From Mucilaginibacter sp. (GTDB taxonomy: Bacteria; Bacteroidota; Bacteroidia; Sphingobacteriales; Sphingobacteriaceae): 48,777 nt of DNA. The stretch spans positions 1 through 48,777 of the forward strand of contig JAESTD010000020.1 in NCBI GenBank assembly GCA_016763755.1, in the 5' to 3' direction. A program made the position numbers and the translations under genes. Shown here in pieces: positions 8,736-17,986 of the stretch. Each line of letters opens with the position of its first letter. The stretch's first letter is position 1. The notes under the pieces are model-generated. The model searched no databases. It was not told where the DNA came from and worked only from the letters and a program-made list of their open reading frames with translations.

Positions 8736-9744
8736 TTATAAGTTTCTGATATACTTGAACATAGTCGGCAGCAATGCTTTCAGCAGAGAATTTTTCCTCT
8801 ACGGTTGCTCTCACTGATTTTCTGTCTATCTGTGGTAAAAGAGCAACTTTTTCAATTAACTGACCGGTTGTTGTGGCCGTATATCCGTTTAAGCTATCGG
8901 TAACCACCTCTGGTACGGCACCGCGTTTTAAGGCGATTACAGGTGTGCCGCAAGCCATGGCTTCTACCATAACTATCCCAAAGGGCTCGTCCCACAGGAT
9001 TGGCATTAACAGGGCTGCCGATTGCCCTAATATTTGATTTTTCTGGTTGTCGTCAACCGGGCCAATATATGTAATCTTGTCATTTAAAAAGGGGCTTACC
9101 TTCGTATCGAAATATTTTTGTGCTTCGGATGGGATATTACCAGCTATAACAAGACGTTTATTTGTTTTCAAAGCAATTTCGACAGCTATATGGGCACCTT
9201 TGATATGCTCAATTCTGCCTAAAAACACTAAAGGCGCATCTTCATCAACCAGCGGATTAAACTGATATGAAGAAGTGTTTACACCATTGTAAACCGTAAA
9301 AGTTGGCGCGTATAGTTTTATCTTGTTGCTTATATAGTCGCTGCAACCGGTAAATGCAAGGCTTCTTTTTTTTGATAACGAGACAGCCCGTTTTATTTGC
9401 TTTAAAGTTGGTTCGCGCTGGTAACTCATTAGCTTAGGTAAAGATTTATGCAATTGAGGTAATAGATAAGCTAACCTTCCAAAACTATGAATTACATCAA
9501 CTTTATTTTTTAACAGGTATTTATTTATAGCCCAGGTATTCAATAAGTCATTTTTAAGGCCGCTTTTATCTGTTTTATATGGAATATGTTTGCAGCTAAC
9601 TTTAGAGTCTTTGTGAGCAAACAAAGTTACCTCATGCCCCAAATGTTGTAATTCAACTATCAACATCGCTATTATTCTTTCAATGCCGCCATATAATATT
9701 GGCGGAACAGGTATAAACGGATCTGCTGTGATGGCTATCTTCAA
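8728..9744 (-). CDS. Glycosyltransferase family 4
   Basis: 338 residues. The N-terminus MKIAITADPFIPVPPILYGGIERI contains the glycine-rich acceptor-domain loop typical of GT4 (YGGIER). The donor domain shows LVFLGRIEHIKGAHIAVEIA, and the E-x7-E segment EPFGIVMVEAMACGTPVIA with both glutamates intact. It overlaps both neighbours by a few bases. Expected activity is retaining sugar transfer in the cytoplasm to the repeat-unit precursor; the sugar is not predictable. Confidence 0.9.
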   Translation of the reverse strand: MKIAITADPFIPVPPILYGGIERIIAMLIVELQHLGHEVTLFAHKDSKVSCKHIPYKTDKSGLKNDLLNTWAINKYLLKNKVDVIHSFGRLAYLLPQLHKSLPKLMSYQREPTLKQIKRAVSLSKKRSLAFTGCSDYISNKIKLYAPTFTVYNGVNTSSYQFNPLVDEDAPLVFLGRIEHIKGAHIAVEIALKTNKRLVIAGNIPSEAQKYFDTKVSPFLNDKITYIGPVDDNQKNQILGQSAALLMPILWDEPFGIVMVEAMACGTPVIALKRGAVPEVVTDSLNGYTATTTGQLIEKVALLPQIDRKSVRATVEEKFSAESIAADYVQVYQKLINA

Positions 9745-10700
9745 GTTTTTTTATGCTTAAGAAATTGTAGTTTTTTCAGCATGCGCCATCCCAAAAACGG
9801 CAGCAATATTTTAGATAAACCACCTGCGGGGAATTTTATGGTAGGCGCAGGCAACTTCTTTAAATGGGTTAATGCCTTGCTGGCAATATCCGTTTGGGTA
9901 GGATAAATTTCATAGATAAATAATTGCCATAAATTGGCGCAGGCCGCTTTAGCAGTTATATCGCTCCTTTTGTTTAGCAAGGTATTTGTACTTTTTTCTA
10001 AAGATAAATAAGCCGACTGATAGGCCTTGCGTGATTTTATTCCCGACAAACTATTCTCTACACCTGAGCGGTAATACAATGTGGAATTTTCGCAAAACAC
10101 TACTTTATCTGCCGAAAGAATAGTTTTTGTGAAATATTCCATGTCATCGATCAATGAAAGTCTTTCGTCCCACAAACCGGCTTTTTCCACAATATTTCGT
10201 GGTATACTAAATATACCCGGATTGGTCATCGATTGTGCATTGTGCCAGGAACTGCAAATCCAATCGCTTGCATCTAATGTTCTCCAGCAGTTTTCAGGAT
10301 TAAGTCTAAAGGTTGTAACATCATCATTGTAGAAACGCCCCCATTTGCCTGATATAACACACTCGGGATTCTCTGATACTAATTTGACCTGTTCACCTAC
10401 AGCCTCGGGATTTATCAAATCATCAGCATCTAAGAATTTAATGATCTGACCTTTTGCGTTATTGTATCCCAGGTTTCTGGATGCTGACGCACCAATGTTT
10501 TTTAAATTGTTTTTGAGTAGAATATTATGCTTTAAACTGAACTTGTTAACAATTTCCTCGGTTCTGTCTGTAGAAGCATCGTTAATTACTATGATTTCTA
10601 TATTTAAATAAGTTTGGGCTAAAATAGAATTGATAGTATCAGCGATGTATTTTTCGCCATTATAAACAGGTATTATAACAGAAACGAGTGGAGTTGTCAT
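9741..10700 (-). CDS. Glycosyltransferase family 2
   Basis: 319 residues with the GT2 start PLVSVIIPVYNGEKYIADTI, the nucleotide-binding IEIIVINDASTDRTEEIV, and the metal-binding DxD as FLDADDLINPEA. The catalytic domain covers about residues 1-220. The remaining helical tail has no transmembrane helix, so it is a soluble inverting transferase associated with the membrane. Its stop overlaps the downstream GT4 gene by four bases, and its start overlaps the end of the frameshifted gene upstream. Confidence 0.9.
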   Translation of the reverse strand: MTTPLVSVIIPVYNGEKYIADTINSILAQTYLNIEIIVINDASTDRTEEIVNKFSLKHNILLKNNLKNIGASASRNLGYNNAKGQIIKFLDADDLINPEAVGEQVKLVSENPECVISGKWGRFYNDDVTTFRLNPENCWRTLDASDWICSSWHNAQSMTNPGIFSIPRNIVEKAGLWDERLSLIDDMEYFTKTILSADKVVFCENSTLYYRSGVENSLSGIKSRKAYQSAYLSLEKSTNTLLNKRSDITAKAACANLWQLFIYEIYPTQTDIASKALTHLKKLPAPTIKFPAGGLSKILLPFLGWRMLKKLQFLKHKKT

Positions 10701-11624
10701 TTAACTGTTCTCCACGCTATTTTATAATACCATTGCTTAGATCGATCAACGTAATGATGAAGTATTCCTTGTTGAACAATAACCTGTTCTTTATCTGGCA
10801 TTACCAAGTAATTTTCTGGATTGGGTGTTTGCAACTTATTACCGGAGATTATCATTGCACTAAGTGCCTGTTCTAAAAGGTAAGAAGAGCCTTCAGTAGT
10901 TTCCAATTCAATAATCCATCTTTCCACAGCGTCCCAATCAATGTCTGGGCTGTTTAAACCTATTGCCCCAACATTAATATATTTAGTAACAGGTTGTTTA
11001 GTGAGTTTTTCCATTAACCCCATTGAGTAGTGATAAGAATCTAGTGGATCTTTAAGGGCAAAAGCATGCTTGGGGTTTTGCAACCAGGTTATCAATTCGT
11101 CGGGATATTTAAAGAATAACATATCAGAATCAAGAACCATTTTCCAATTACCCGGTAAAAAATGTATATCAGTCAGCTTTTTAATGTGCGGATAGGTGAG
11201 GCGTTTTTTACGAATAGCCGGATATTTTGACTTTGGTAAATACTGATCTAATAAAGCTTCTGTTTGCTCTTTTAAAAATGATTTGTGCAGATGGAAATTG
11301 CCTCATAACCTGCTTTTTTAAGTCACTGGTAAATGAGCCGTCATCAATAATTAGGGCTTGTATTCTTATATTGCTGCAAACTTTTTGTAATGAATACAAG
11401 CAAAAAGCTGTTTGATACCAATATTTGTGACCGGTAAGAAAATATACCGAATAGACAGGTAGCGAAGCATCTTGTTTATGCTCTTTCAATAAACGTGATT
11501 GCTTCATCATTTTACGCATTGCCAATTGCGCAGTATAATAACTAACTATACCGGTTTTAGCTACAAACTTAATGTAGCCTAATGGCTTGTAAAACAAATT
11601 ATACAGCAGCTTTCCGGGATACAT
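10697..11624 (-). pseudogene. Putative GT-A glycosyltransferase, broken by one frameshift
   Basis: Two open frames belong to one gene. 11624-11208 encodes MYPGKLLYNLFYKPLGYI up to QIIFKR and then runs out of frame. 11140-10697 encodes the second half. Between them, reading continuously from 11278, the correct frame gives KEQTEALLDQYLPKSKYP then AIRKKRLTYPHIKKLTDIHF and LPGNWKMVLDSDMLFF. Removing one base from TTTTTAAAA (minus strand, 11278-11270) joins the halves into about 309 residues. LIIDDGSF and VLDSDMLFF look like nucleotide-sugar and DxD motifs of a GT-A enzyme, GT8-like. The second half as an isolated frame would start only at an internal ATG. It is a recent lesion or a sequence error, as no other damage is visible. 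Confidence 0.78.
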
Positions 11625-12603
11625 TTGTTAGTTTTTTACCGAGCCGTATTGATGGCAGTTCAATATACTTATACATTAGCCATGATAACAAAACGATAAA
11701 GCTATAGAGAGTTATATCCCATGCAAGGTTTATTAACAAATTAGTTTGCACCAATTGTTGTTGCTTAACTGCGCCAAACATATATACGGCCACAGGTACA
11801 TGTATCAAATAAATGGAGTAGGAGTAATCGCCAAGTGTACTAAAGAAGTTTGCCTTAAGCGGTTTAAGATGATTAAGGGCGATCAAAGTTACGGTGATAA
11901 GGCAAGTTATGCCTTCAAACAGTTTTGCATCTGTCAGGAACAAACCTATTAAAGTGATGATTGACAATACAATATTTTGCCACAATTGGCCTTTCTCGTT
12001 CAAAAACCTGTAGGTAACCACGCCAGTCGCAAATGCCGGCCAATGTTTTATGAAAAATAAAGGCCAATGTTCATGAACGGGTAAAAAGCAGCAAAGCAGT
12101 GATATAAAAATGTACCAGTAAATCCGATAAGTTGCTTTTACAAATAATGATGCAAAAATGAGCAGATAGAAAGCTATCTCATAAGTAAGTGTCCAGTAGA
12201 CCCAGTTAACGATCTGTATCTTTGATAAGGGAGTTGTACTTAAAGTTATTGTGGCAATTAAACCGGGTAGTGTTTTAGGTATCACTGCTACCGAATTAAC
12301 ACCGTTAATTACTAAGCTTAAAACAATACTTATGCCAACAATGAGGATGCTGAACCAATATGGTGGAAAAATGCGGCATATTCGCCTTATTAAAAAGTCT
12401 TTAGCGCTTTTTGCCCTTAAGGCAGCCAGGTACACGCAGTAACCACTAATAACAAAAAATATGGGTACGCCAAGGTAACCCAGTTTCAGCAAATTGCGAT
12501 ACCAGTTTGAAATGTGCGGTACGACCTCATTAAAATGAAAAATGGCTACCCAACTGGCAGCTAAAAACCTAAGCAGATCTATAAGGTGATTGCGTTTATC
12601 CAT
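11599..12603 (-). CDS. Acyltransferase family 3 membrane protein (O-acetylation of polysaccharide)
   Basis: About 334 residues from ATG at 12603. The frame is open further upstream to 12636, but the ATG overlapping the previous stop gives the family's usual start, MDKRNHLIDLLRFLAASWVA. The protein has about ten hydrophobic helices, with LGYLGVPIFFVISGYCVY and RRICRIFPPYWFS as hallmarks of Acyl_transf_3 (OafA/NodX-type). It should transfer acetyl or another acyl group to a sugar hydroxyl of the exopolysaccharide at the inner membrane. It lies between two glycosyltransferase genes, overlapping the upstream GT2 by eight bases and the downstream gene by 26 bases. Confidence 0.88.
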   Translation of the reverse strand: MDKRNHLIDLLRFLAASWVAIFHFNEVVPHISNWYRNLLKLGYLGVPIFFVISGYCVYLAALRAKSAKDFLIRRICRIFPPYWFSILIVGISIVLSLVINGVNSVAVIPKTLPGLIATITLSTTPLSKIQIVNWVYWTLTYEIAFYLLIFASLFVKATYRIYWYIFISLLCCFLPVHEHWPLFFIKHWPAFATGVVTYRFLNEKGQLWQNIVLSIITLIGLFLTDAKLFEGITCLITVTLIALNHLKPLKANFFSTLGDYSYSIYLIHVPVAVYMFGAVKQQQLVQTNLLINLAWDITLYSFIVLLSWLMYKYIELPSIRLGKKLTNVSRKAAV

Positions 12604-13534
12604 TATTTGCAAGAGCTTCGAACGTGCCACAGGCACCTTGCCATTTAATATAATTTAAAGGCGACGACCATGCTTTATATAATATCCAGGCTTTAATTTT
12701 ACGGGGCAGTAATGTCCATTTGGGGATTGGCGCAAAATGGCATATCTGATGATACAACAATAGTTTTATCCATGATTTGTTGCTTTGATAAGCCATTTTG
12801 CTTAAATAAGCATCGCTAAGCCGGTTGGCAGGTATCAGGTGGTTAACAATTAGCTGCGGAAGGTAAGCTACCTCAAAGCCATTTTTAACGATAGTTAAAA
12901 TAATATCGTTATCCTCGCCAGAAGTTAACTCCATGCCTTTGCGGCCCAATTGTAACCTTTGTTTGTTGTTGGCTACATTTAACTGGTAGCTTTTAAATGC
13001 TGATCGTGTAATTACCATACCTGTGCCTATAGGGGCTTTCTCAGGGTAGCTTGTTAATTGATACCCTACCGATGCTTGATCGGAAACATACAGTTGGTTA
13101 CCATAATTCTGGCAGCCTAAGTTTATGCCGGTTTGATAGAACCAGGCAGGAGGCTCAACCTCAAATACCGGCAGCGACATACCACCAAAGCAACCTACTT
13201 TTGGGTTTTGTTTATGGAAGTTTAAACTCGCCAGTAGATAGTCTCTGTCAAGAACGTTATCATCGTCAACAAACACGATAAGCTCCGCCGAAGCATTATC
13301 CACCCCGGTTATGCGGGCATTTGCCAGTCCCGCTTTTGGTTCGGATATGATTTTCCCATTTGGGTGCCAGCTTATATCAACACTGTTGGTAAAATGATTG
13401 TTGCTGTAATTATCTATTATCAGCAGTTCCCAACTTTCAACAGCTATACTTTGATCTTTTAAGGCTGATAAAACACGCTGTAAGTAATCTAACCTGGGGT
13501 TATAAGTGCATATTATTACAGAGATATCCGGCAT
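12596..13534 (-). CDS. Glycosyltransferase family 2
   Basis: The preferred start is ATG at 13534 (MPDISVIICTYNPRLDYL), 12 bases after the stop of the upstream gene. A TTG at 13567 would add eleven residues that read through that gene's end. GT2 features are SVIICTYNP, ELLIIDNYSNNHF, and the DxD motif as VFVDDDNVLDRDY. An acidic stretch GMELTSGEDNDIILTIVK corresponds to the catalytic base region. No membrane segment is obvious. It is likely an inverting transferase of the repeat-unit pathway. Confidence 0.88.
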   Translation of the reverse strand: MPDISVIICTYNPRLDYLQRVLSALKDQSIAVESWELLIIDNYSNNHFTNSVDISWHPNGKIISEPKAGLANARITGVDNASAELIVFVDDDNVLDRDYLLASLNFHKQNPKVGCFGGMSLPVFEVEPPAWFYQTGINLGCQNYGNQLYVSDQASVGYQLTSYPEKAPIGTGMVITRSAFKSYQLNVANNKQRLQLGRKGMELTSGEDNDIILTIVKNGFEVAYLPQLIVNHLIPANRLSDAYLSKMAYQSNKSWIKLLLYHQICHFAPIPKWTLLPRKIKAWILYKAWSSPLNYIKWQGACGTFEALANNG

Positions 13535-13545
13535 TAGTAAAGCTT

Positions 13546-14760
13546 CTATTTTTTGATGGTTTGCCAATAAATATTTTCTGTAGCTTCGCCTATAACGTCG
13601 GCGTTATATCGCTCTAAAACCGTTTGCCGGGCCGCATTACCTAATTTTTGCAGCAAGGCTTTATCACCTGTTAATTTTAAAACCGCATTAGCTAACTCTC
13701 CTGGTGATTTTGGTTCAATTAAATAGCCGTCTTTATCATAAGTTATTATTTCTGCCATGCCGCCGGCTCTTGATCCTATCACAGGGATGCCTGCTGCCAT
13801 GCTCTCCAAACAAGCGTTAGGGAAATTTTCCCATATACTCGGCAAAACGCAAACATCTGCATTAGCAAAAACTTCATTCAGTTGGGTGTTACCTACCTGT
13901 CCTAAAAATTCAAGATGATTCGTATGAGCGCTTAATTTATTAAGCATCAGTGCTTTTACAGATAGGTTTTTTTTATAAGATGGCTGGTCTGCACCGGCAA
14001 AGGTGAAAAAAACGTTACTATTTCCCTTCAATATTTGGGGAATAGCCGAAAGTAAAGTATAAATACCTTTGCGCTGTTCTAAACGCCCGAGGAAAAGTAC
14101 GCGGAATTTTTCGCCATCGGCTTGATGCCGAACTTTGAGCAGCTGCTGCGATGGTGCGTAAGGGTTTGGCAACACCTTAATATCGCGTTTGCCCCACTCA
14201 TCCATCACAATTGCTGCAAGGCTTTTTGATGGGCTGGTTACGGTATTGGCCAGTTTATAAATATCTTCTTCTATATCAATAACGGTCTTTTTTTTCCAAT
14301 AAGGTTGGGGTAAACGCCCTCTTAAAATACTGCCTGCTACAAACCTTATTTTAGTTGTTAACGATGGTTTGATAAAATTAAGCCGGTCAACTAAAAAAGT
14401 GGGTGTATGCAGTCTAACTATTAATGGTACGTGAGGATTATTCTGTTTAATTACCAAAGCATCAGCACCATATTCGGCACTTTCTATGATATCAAAAGGG
14501 CTTTGTTGATGTATGGCGTTAAAGACGGATGAAACAGCCGTTCTGAAATCAGCATTGCTTTTTGCAGGTATTTGGTGAACCCAATAGTTTTTGTACTCGT
14601 TGCTGGAGCTTTTCTTAGTGGCTGTGCTTGTAAACACTTCAACATTATGGCCACGGGTAGCCATGATGGTAGCAATCTGATCAACATAAGCACCTATACC
14701 GCCGCAGGTTTCTGCTAACGGATGTTCAAAAGATATATATGCTACACGAATGCTATCCAA
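13546..14760 (-). CDS. Glycosyltransferase family 4
   Basis: 404 residues. The N-terminal domain has the glycine loop ETCGGIGAYVDQIATIMA and VRLHTPTFLVDRLN. The donor domain has VLFLGRLEQRKGIYTLLSAI and the E-x7-E segment WENFPNACLESMAAGIPVIG. All expected GT4 landmarks are present, so it should be an active retaining transferase. It overlaps the upstream gene by eight bases and is followed after 11 bases by the GT2 gene, in the same operon. Confidence 0.9.
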   Translation of the reverse strand: MDSIRVAYISFEHPLAETCGGIGAYVDQIATIMATRGHNVEVFTSTATKKSSSNEYKNYWVHQIPAKSNADFRTAVSSVFNAIHQQSPFDIIESAEYGADALVIKQNNPHVPLIVRLHTPTFLVDRLNFIKPSLTTKIRFVAGSILRGRLPQPYWKKKTVIDIEEDIYKLANTVTSPSKSLAAIVMDEWGKRDIKVLPNPYAPSQQLLKVRHQADGEKFRVLFLGRLEQRKGIYTLLSAIPQILKGNSNVFFTFAGADQPSYKKNLSVKALMLNKLSAHTNHLEFLGQVGNTQLNEVFANADVCVLPSIWENFPNACLESMAAGIPVIGSRAGGMAEIITYDKDGYLIEPKSPGELANAVLKLTGDKALLQKLGNAARQTVLERYNADVIGEATENIYWQTIKK

Positions 14761-15889
14761 CCGTATTTAAAAAATAGTTAGCCACCGCCGATGGTGCAAG
14801 ATAACGATCATAAACCGACTGGTTATGAAGTTTGGTGGTTTCCCACTTTTCAGGGCTTATATTGTTCAATAAACCTTCGATAGTATTCCAATCGGTATCT
14901 GAGTTAAAATGCATATCAAACTCACGCATGTTGAAATATGGCTCAAGCAATAGCTCATCTATCAATACAGGGACACCAACCAATAGCCCCAAGGTCATGA
15001 TGTTGCGCCAACCCCAGTGGAAACCGCTCGCAAAAACACCCATTTTACTTTCGCTGAGCATTTTTTCATAGTCGGTAATATCGCCGCCCGTTTTTATGGG
15101 GAAAGCGTTGGGGTTAAGTTCAAGTTTATCACTACCATCCTCATGGTAGGGAGAGTGCCAGTTAAGCACAGCCTGTATCCTGAATTTACCGGCCAAAGCA
15201 GCCAACTTTTTATGTAACCTTATACGGTGCAACGGCCAGCCCCAAAGGGTGTCATTTAAAATTACATCGTATTTTAACTTGCTACTCCTCAAAGCTAAAA
15301 GTTCATCATATCGTTTGTTGAATGATGAGTAATTTGAGTGCCAGTATATGTTACCCGTAAAAAACTTATTAAGCCTATATATTATGTTGTTTCTTTTAAC
15401 TACAAGTGCAGATGATTTGCCGTTAAAAGCCAGGTTAGGCCCAATGGGTATAAAGGGTTTAATTTTATTGAACTGATTGCCCAAAGCATTGATTATTGTG
15501 CTGATCTTTTCCCGGTACCAATCCAGGTCGGCATCAGTTTGCCAGACATAGCCGGCGGGTATTTTTTTGTGGATATGTATATCTGTATTATAGCCCGCGG
15601 CAAAGTAAACATCAGCTTCTGTAATAAAGCCTGATAGGTGAATGAATGAGTCTTCGCTATCAACAAGTATTTTTTTTAAATGGCTTTGTTTTAGCACGGT
15701 TAAAAAAGAAACATGCCGGTGTTGGCTGTCGGCAACTGTGCTGCTATAGCCGGCTTCGGTAGCTTTTGTAATGTCTCTTTCTATGTATTTTATCAGTCCT
15801 TGCACATGCAACTGCATTAATCCGTAGCGTAGCAGGTCATTCCTGTTCTCGTGCCCGTGGCGGTACCAGCATACAACAGTTTTAGCCAT
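14753..15889 (-). CDS. Putative glycosyltransferase, family not recognised
   Basis: 378 residues. The N-terminal part (AKTVVCWYRHGHENRNDLLR) gives no family signature. The C-terminal third, ESKMGVFASGFHWGWRNIM then LGLLVGVPVLIDELLLEP, resembles the donor-binding end of GT-B transferases and exostosin-like proteins, where a late strand-loop-helix contacts the nucleotide sugar. There is no signal peptide or membrane helix. It overlaps glf by eight bases and the next GT4 by eight bases, so it is almost certainly part of the same pathway. Alternatives are a sugar-modifying enzyme or an assembly factor. The glycosyltransferase call is an inference. Confidence 0.55.
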   Translation of the reverse strand: MAKTVVCWYRHGHENRNDLLRYGLMQLHVQGLIKYIERDITKATEAGYSSTVADSQHRHVSFLTVLKQSHLKKILVDSEDSFIHLSGFITEADVYFAAGYNTDIHIHKKIPAGYVWQTDADLDWYREKISTIINALGNQFNKIKPFIPIGPNLAFNGKSSALVVKRNNIIYRLNKFFTGNIYWHSNYSSFNKRYDELLALRSSKLKYDVILNDTLWGWPLHRIRLHKKLAALAGKFRIQAVLNWHSPYHEDGSDKLELNPNAFPIKTGGDITDYEKMLSESKMGVFASGFHWGWRNIMTLGLLVGVPVLIDELLLEPYFNMREFDMHFNSDTDWNTIEGLLNNISPEKWETTKLHNQSVYDRYLAPSAVANYFLNTVG

Positions 15890-17036
15890 TTATTATCGGG
15901 AACCGCATGAAAGCTTCAAGAGGCGCTGTATTCCTTAGAAATTGTTCAGCAATTGTTAAGGCTTCGTCTATTACGTGGTGCATATCCAGGTAACGATACG
16001 TTGCCAGGCGACCCAAAAATGTGGTTTTAATCTCGCCCTCTGCCATTTGTTTATAGACCTCAAGCATCGCTTTGTCTGCAGCCAGGGCTTTAGGGTAAAA
16101 CGGAATATCGTTTTCTTCCGTCTCTTTGCTAAACTCTGTTAAATAGAGGCTTTTACTATGTTTTTCCCAAGGGGTGAAATGTTTATGCTCGTGCACACGG
16201 GTATACGGTACAACCTTATCGCAATAATTGATCACCGGGTTGCCTTGGTAATCTTCGCCATTAAAAACATTGCGTTCAAAATAAATGGTACGGTAGCCTA
16301 ACCTGCCGCGTGCATAAGAGAAATAGGCATCAATTGGGCCTGTGTAAAAAACGTAATCGTAATTGCCGTTCCACTCGCGGGTGTAGCAATCATTAAGCTT
16401 TACGCTGATGTTTGGATGCGCCAAAATGTTTGAAACCAATTCGGTATACCCGTTTTTGGGAATGCCCTGGTAAACATTGTGATAATAATTATCATCATAA
16501 GTAAACCTTATAGGCAACCGTTTAAGGATGCTCGCAGGCAATTCCTTTGGGTCGCAGCCCCATTGTTTGATCGTATAATCCCGAAAGAAGATCTCATATA
16601 TTTCCTTGCCCACCATTGAGAGTGCCTGCTCTTCAAAATTTTGCGGCTCTGTTATGCTTTTGTCGCCCAGTGTAGACACAAACGCTTCTGCCTCCCTCGG
16701 GTTAAAACTTTTACCAAATAATTGATTGATAGTAAGCAAGTTGATAGGGAAGGAGAATACACCTGCTCTTGTTACTGCTTTAACCCTGTTGGTATAGGGC
16801 ATAAATTCGGCAAAATGGTTCACATAATCCCATACCTTTTTGTTGCTGGTGTTAAAAATATGGGGGCCGTACATGTGCTCCATTACATTGGTTTCGGCAT
16901 CGCGCTTTGTGTGGCAGTTGCCTGCAATATGGTTGCGCTCATCAACCACCAGTATTTCAAAACGGTTGCTTTCTGCCAGTTGGCGGGCAAGCACTGCTCC
17001 GGAAAACCCGGCACCTACTACAAGTATTTTTTGCAT
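15882..17036 (-). CDS. glf: UDP-galactopyranose mutase
   Basis: 384 residues, the usual length for Glf. The FAD-binding Rossmann motif is at the N-terminus (ILVVGAGFSGAVLARQLAE). It is followed by DERNHIAGNCHTK and by MEHMYGPHIFNTSNKKVWDY, the substrate-gating and flavin-contact region. Later segments EIYEIFFRDYTIKQWGCDP and FLGRLATYRYLDMHHVI complete the family pattern. It interconverts UDP-galactopyranose and UDP-galactofuranose, so the exopolysaccharide probably contains galactofuranose. That implies at least one of the neighbouring transferases uses UDP-Galf. It lies between a GT2 gene, two bases away, and the gene it overlaps at 15889. Confidence 0.95.
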   Translation of the reverse strand: MQKILVVGAGFSGAVLARQLAESNRFEILVVDERNHIAGNCHTKRDAETNVMEHMYGPHIFNTSNKKVWDYVNHFAEFMPYTNRVKAVTRAGVFSFPINLLTINQLFGKSFNPREAEAFVSTLGDKSITEPQNFEEQALSMVGKEIYEIFFRDYTIKQWGCDPKELPASILKRLPIRFTYDDNYYHNVYQGIPKNGYTELVSNILAHPNISVKLNDCYTREWNGNYDYVFYTGPIDAYFSYARGRLGYRTIYFERNVFNGEDYQGNPVINYCDKVVPYTRVHEHKHFTPWEKHSKSLYLTEFSKETEENDIPFYPKALAADKAMLEVYKQMAEGEIKTTFLGRLATYRYLDMHHVIDEALTIAEQFLRNTAPLEAFMRFPIING

Positions 17037-17038
17037 GG

Positions 17039-17986
17039 TTAAAAGTTGAAATCGATACGCCTTACCTTACCGTACCAAACTCTTAATAAGCGTTGCAGGT
17101 AATTCTTATCAAACCTGCGCATTAATTTAATTATCCCTAAGAATTTTGATTTTGAAATGCGGCCCTGCTTTACCATACTTAAAACCTGCGACAACCTTTC
17201 GCCAAACGCCTTGTTGTGAATAGCATTTTGCGTGATCTTGAAATTTTTACTGATGTACGCCAGTACCTTGTACTGCTCAAATAATGATGATCCAGTATTT
17301 TGTGAGCGGGCATTTAAGTGATGATTGCGGTGGTAATTTAGTGGCAATGAGGTGTATGCCAGATCGTATCTTTTTAGGATGGTGACATAAACATACCAGT
17401 CACCGCAAACTTTAAAATCAAGATCGCCCCAGTTTATCTCGTTGAAGCATCGGGCATCAAAAAGAACTGCACTTGCATTGGGAATGGTACATTGCACCGA
17501 AAGATAATCTTCAACCTCTTTTTTTCCGATGTTTGAAAAATCACGCTCCCATTTGTCGGGGTCAACCCTTTTCATCCACCTGTCGCTATCGTCGTAATTA
17601 AAGTTATGCTCATCAACCGGTAATGATTTGCAATACACCAGCCCGGTATTGGCCGGGCTAACAGCAAAAACCCCGATCATTTTCTCCAGAAACAATGGCT
17701 CACTGTAATCGTCGCTTTCGGCTATCCAGATATATTTGCCTTTGGCCAGGCTAATACCTTTTTGCCATTGTTTAAACGCCGAGCCACTATTGCTTTCATT
17801 GTAAATAATGTGGCTTACTTTAGGATGGTGTTTGTATTGCTCTATAACAGTTCTGCTGTCATCTGTAGAACAATCGTCAAGTATGATCACTTCAAAATCC
17901 TGAAAGGTTTGCGCAAAAACCGTCTCTAATCTCTTGCCCAAAAAAAGGGCATGGTTATAATTAGGGACGATCACCGAAACAAGCAT
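17039..17986 (-). CDS. Glycosyltransferase family 2
   Basis: 315 residues. GT2 landmarks are LVSVIVPNYNHALFLGKRLE, FEVIILDDCSTDDSRTVIE, and the DxD-type IWIAESDDYSEPLFLEKM. The tail (about 220-315) is basic and helical (LSMVKQGRISKSKFLGIIK), perhaps for membrane association. It sits two bases upstream of glf, so a galactofuranosyl donor is possible but not shown by sequence. It abuts the end of the two-domain transferase upstream. Confidence 0.9.
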   Translation of the reverse strand: MLVSVIVPNYNHALFLGKRLETVFAQTFQDFEVIILDDCSTDDSRTVIEQYKHHPKVSHIIYNESNSGSAFKQWQKGISLAKGKYIWIAESDDYSEPLFLEKMIGVFAVSPANTGLVYCKSLPVDEHNFNYDDSDRWMKRVDPDKWERDFSNIGKKEVEDYLSVQCTIPNASAVLFDARCFNEINWGDLDFKVCGDWYVYVTILKRYDLAYTSLPLNYHRNHHLNARSQNTGSSLFEQYKVLAYISKNFKITQNAIHNKAFGERLSQVLSMVKQGRISKSKFLGIIKLMRRFDKNYLQRLLRVWYGKVRRIDFNF

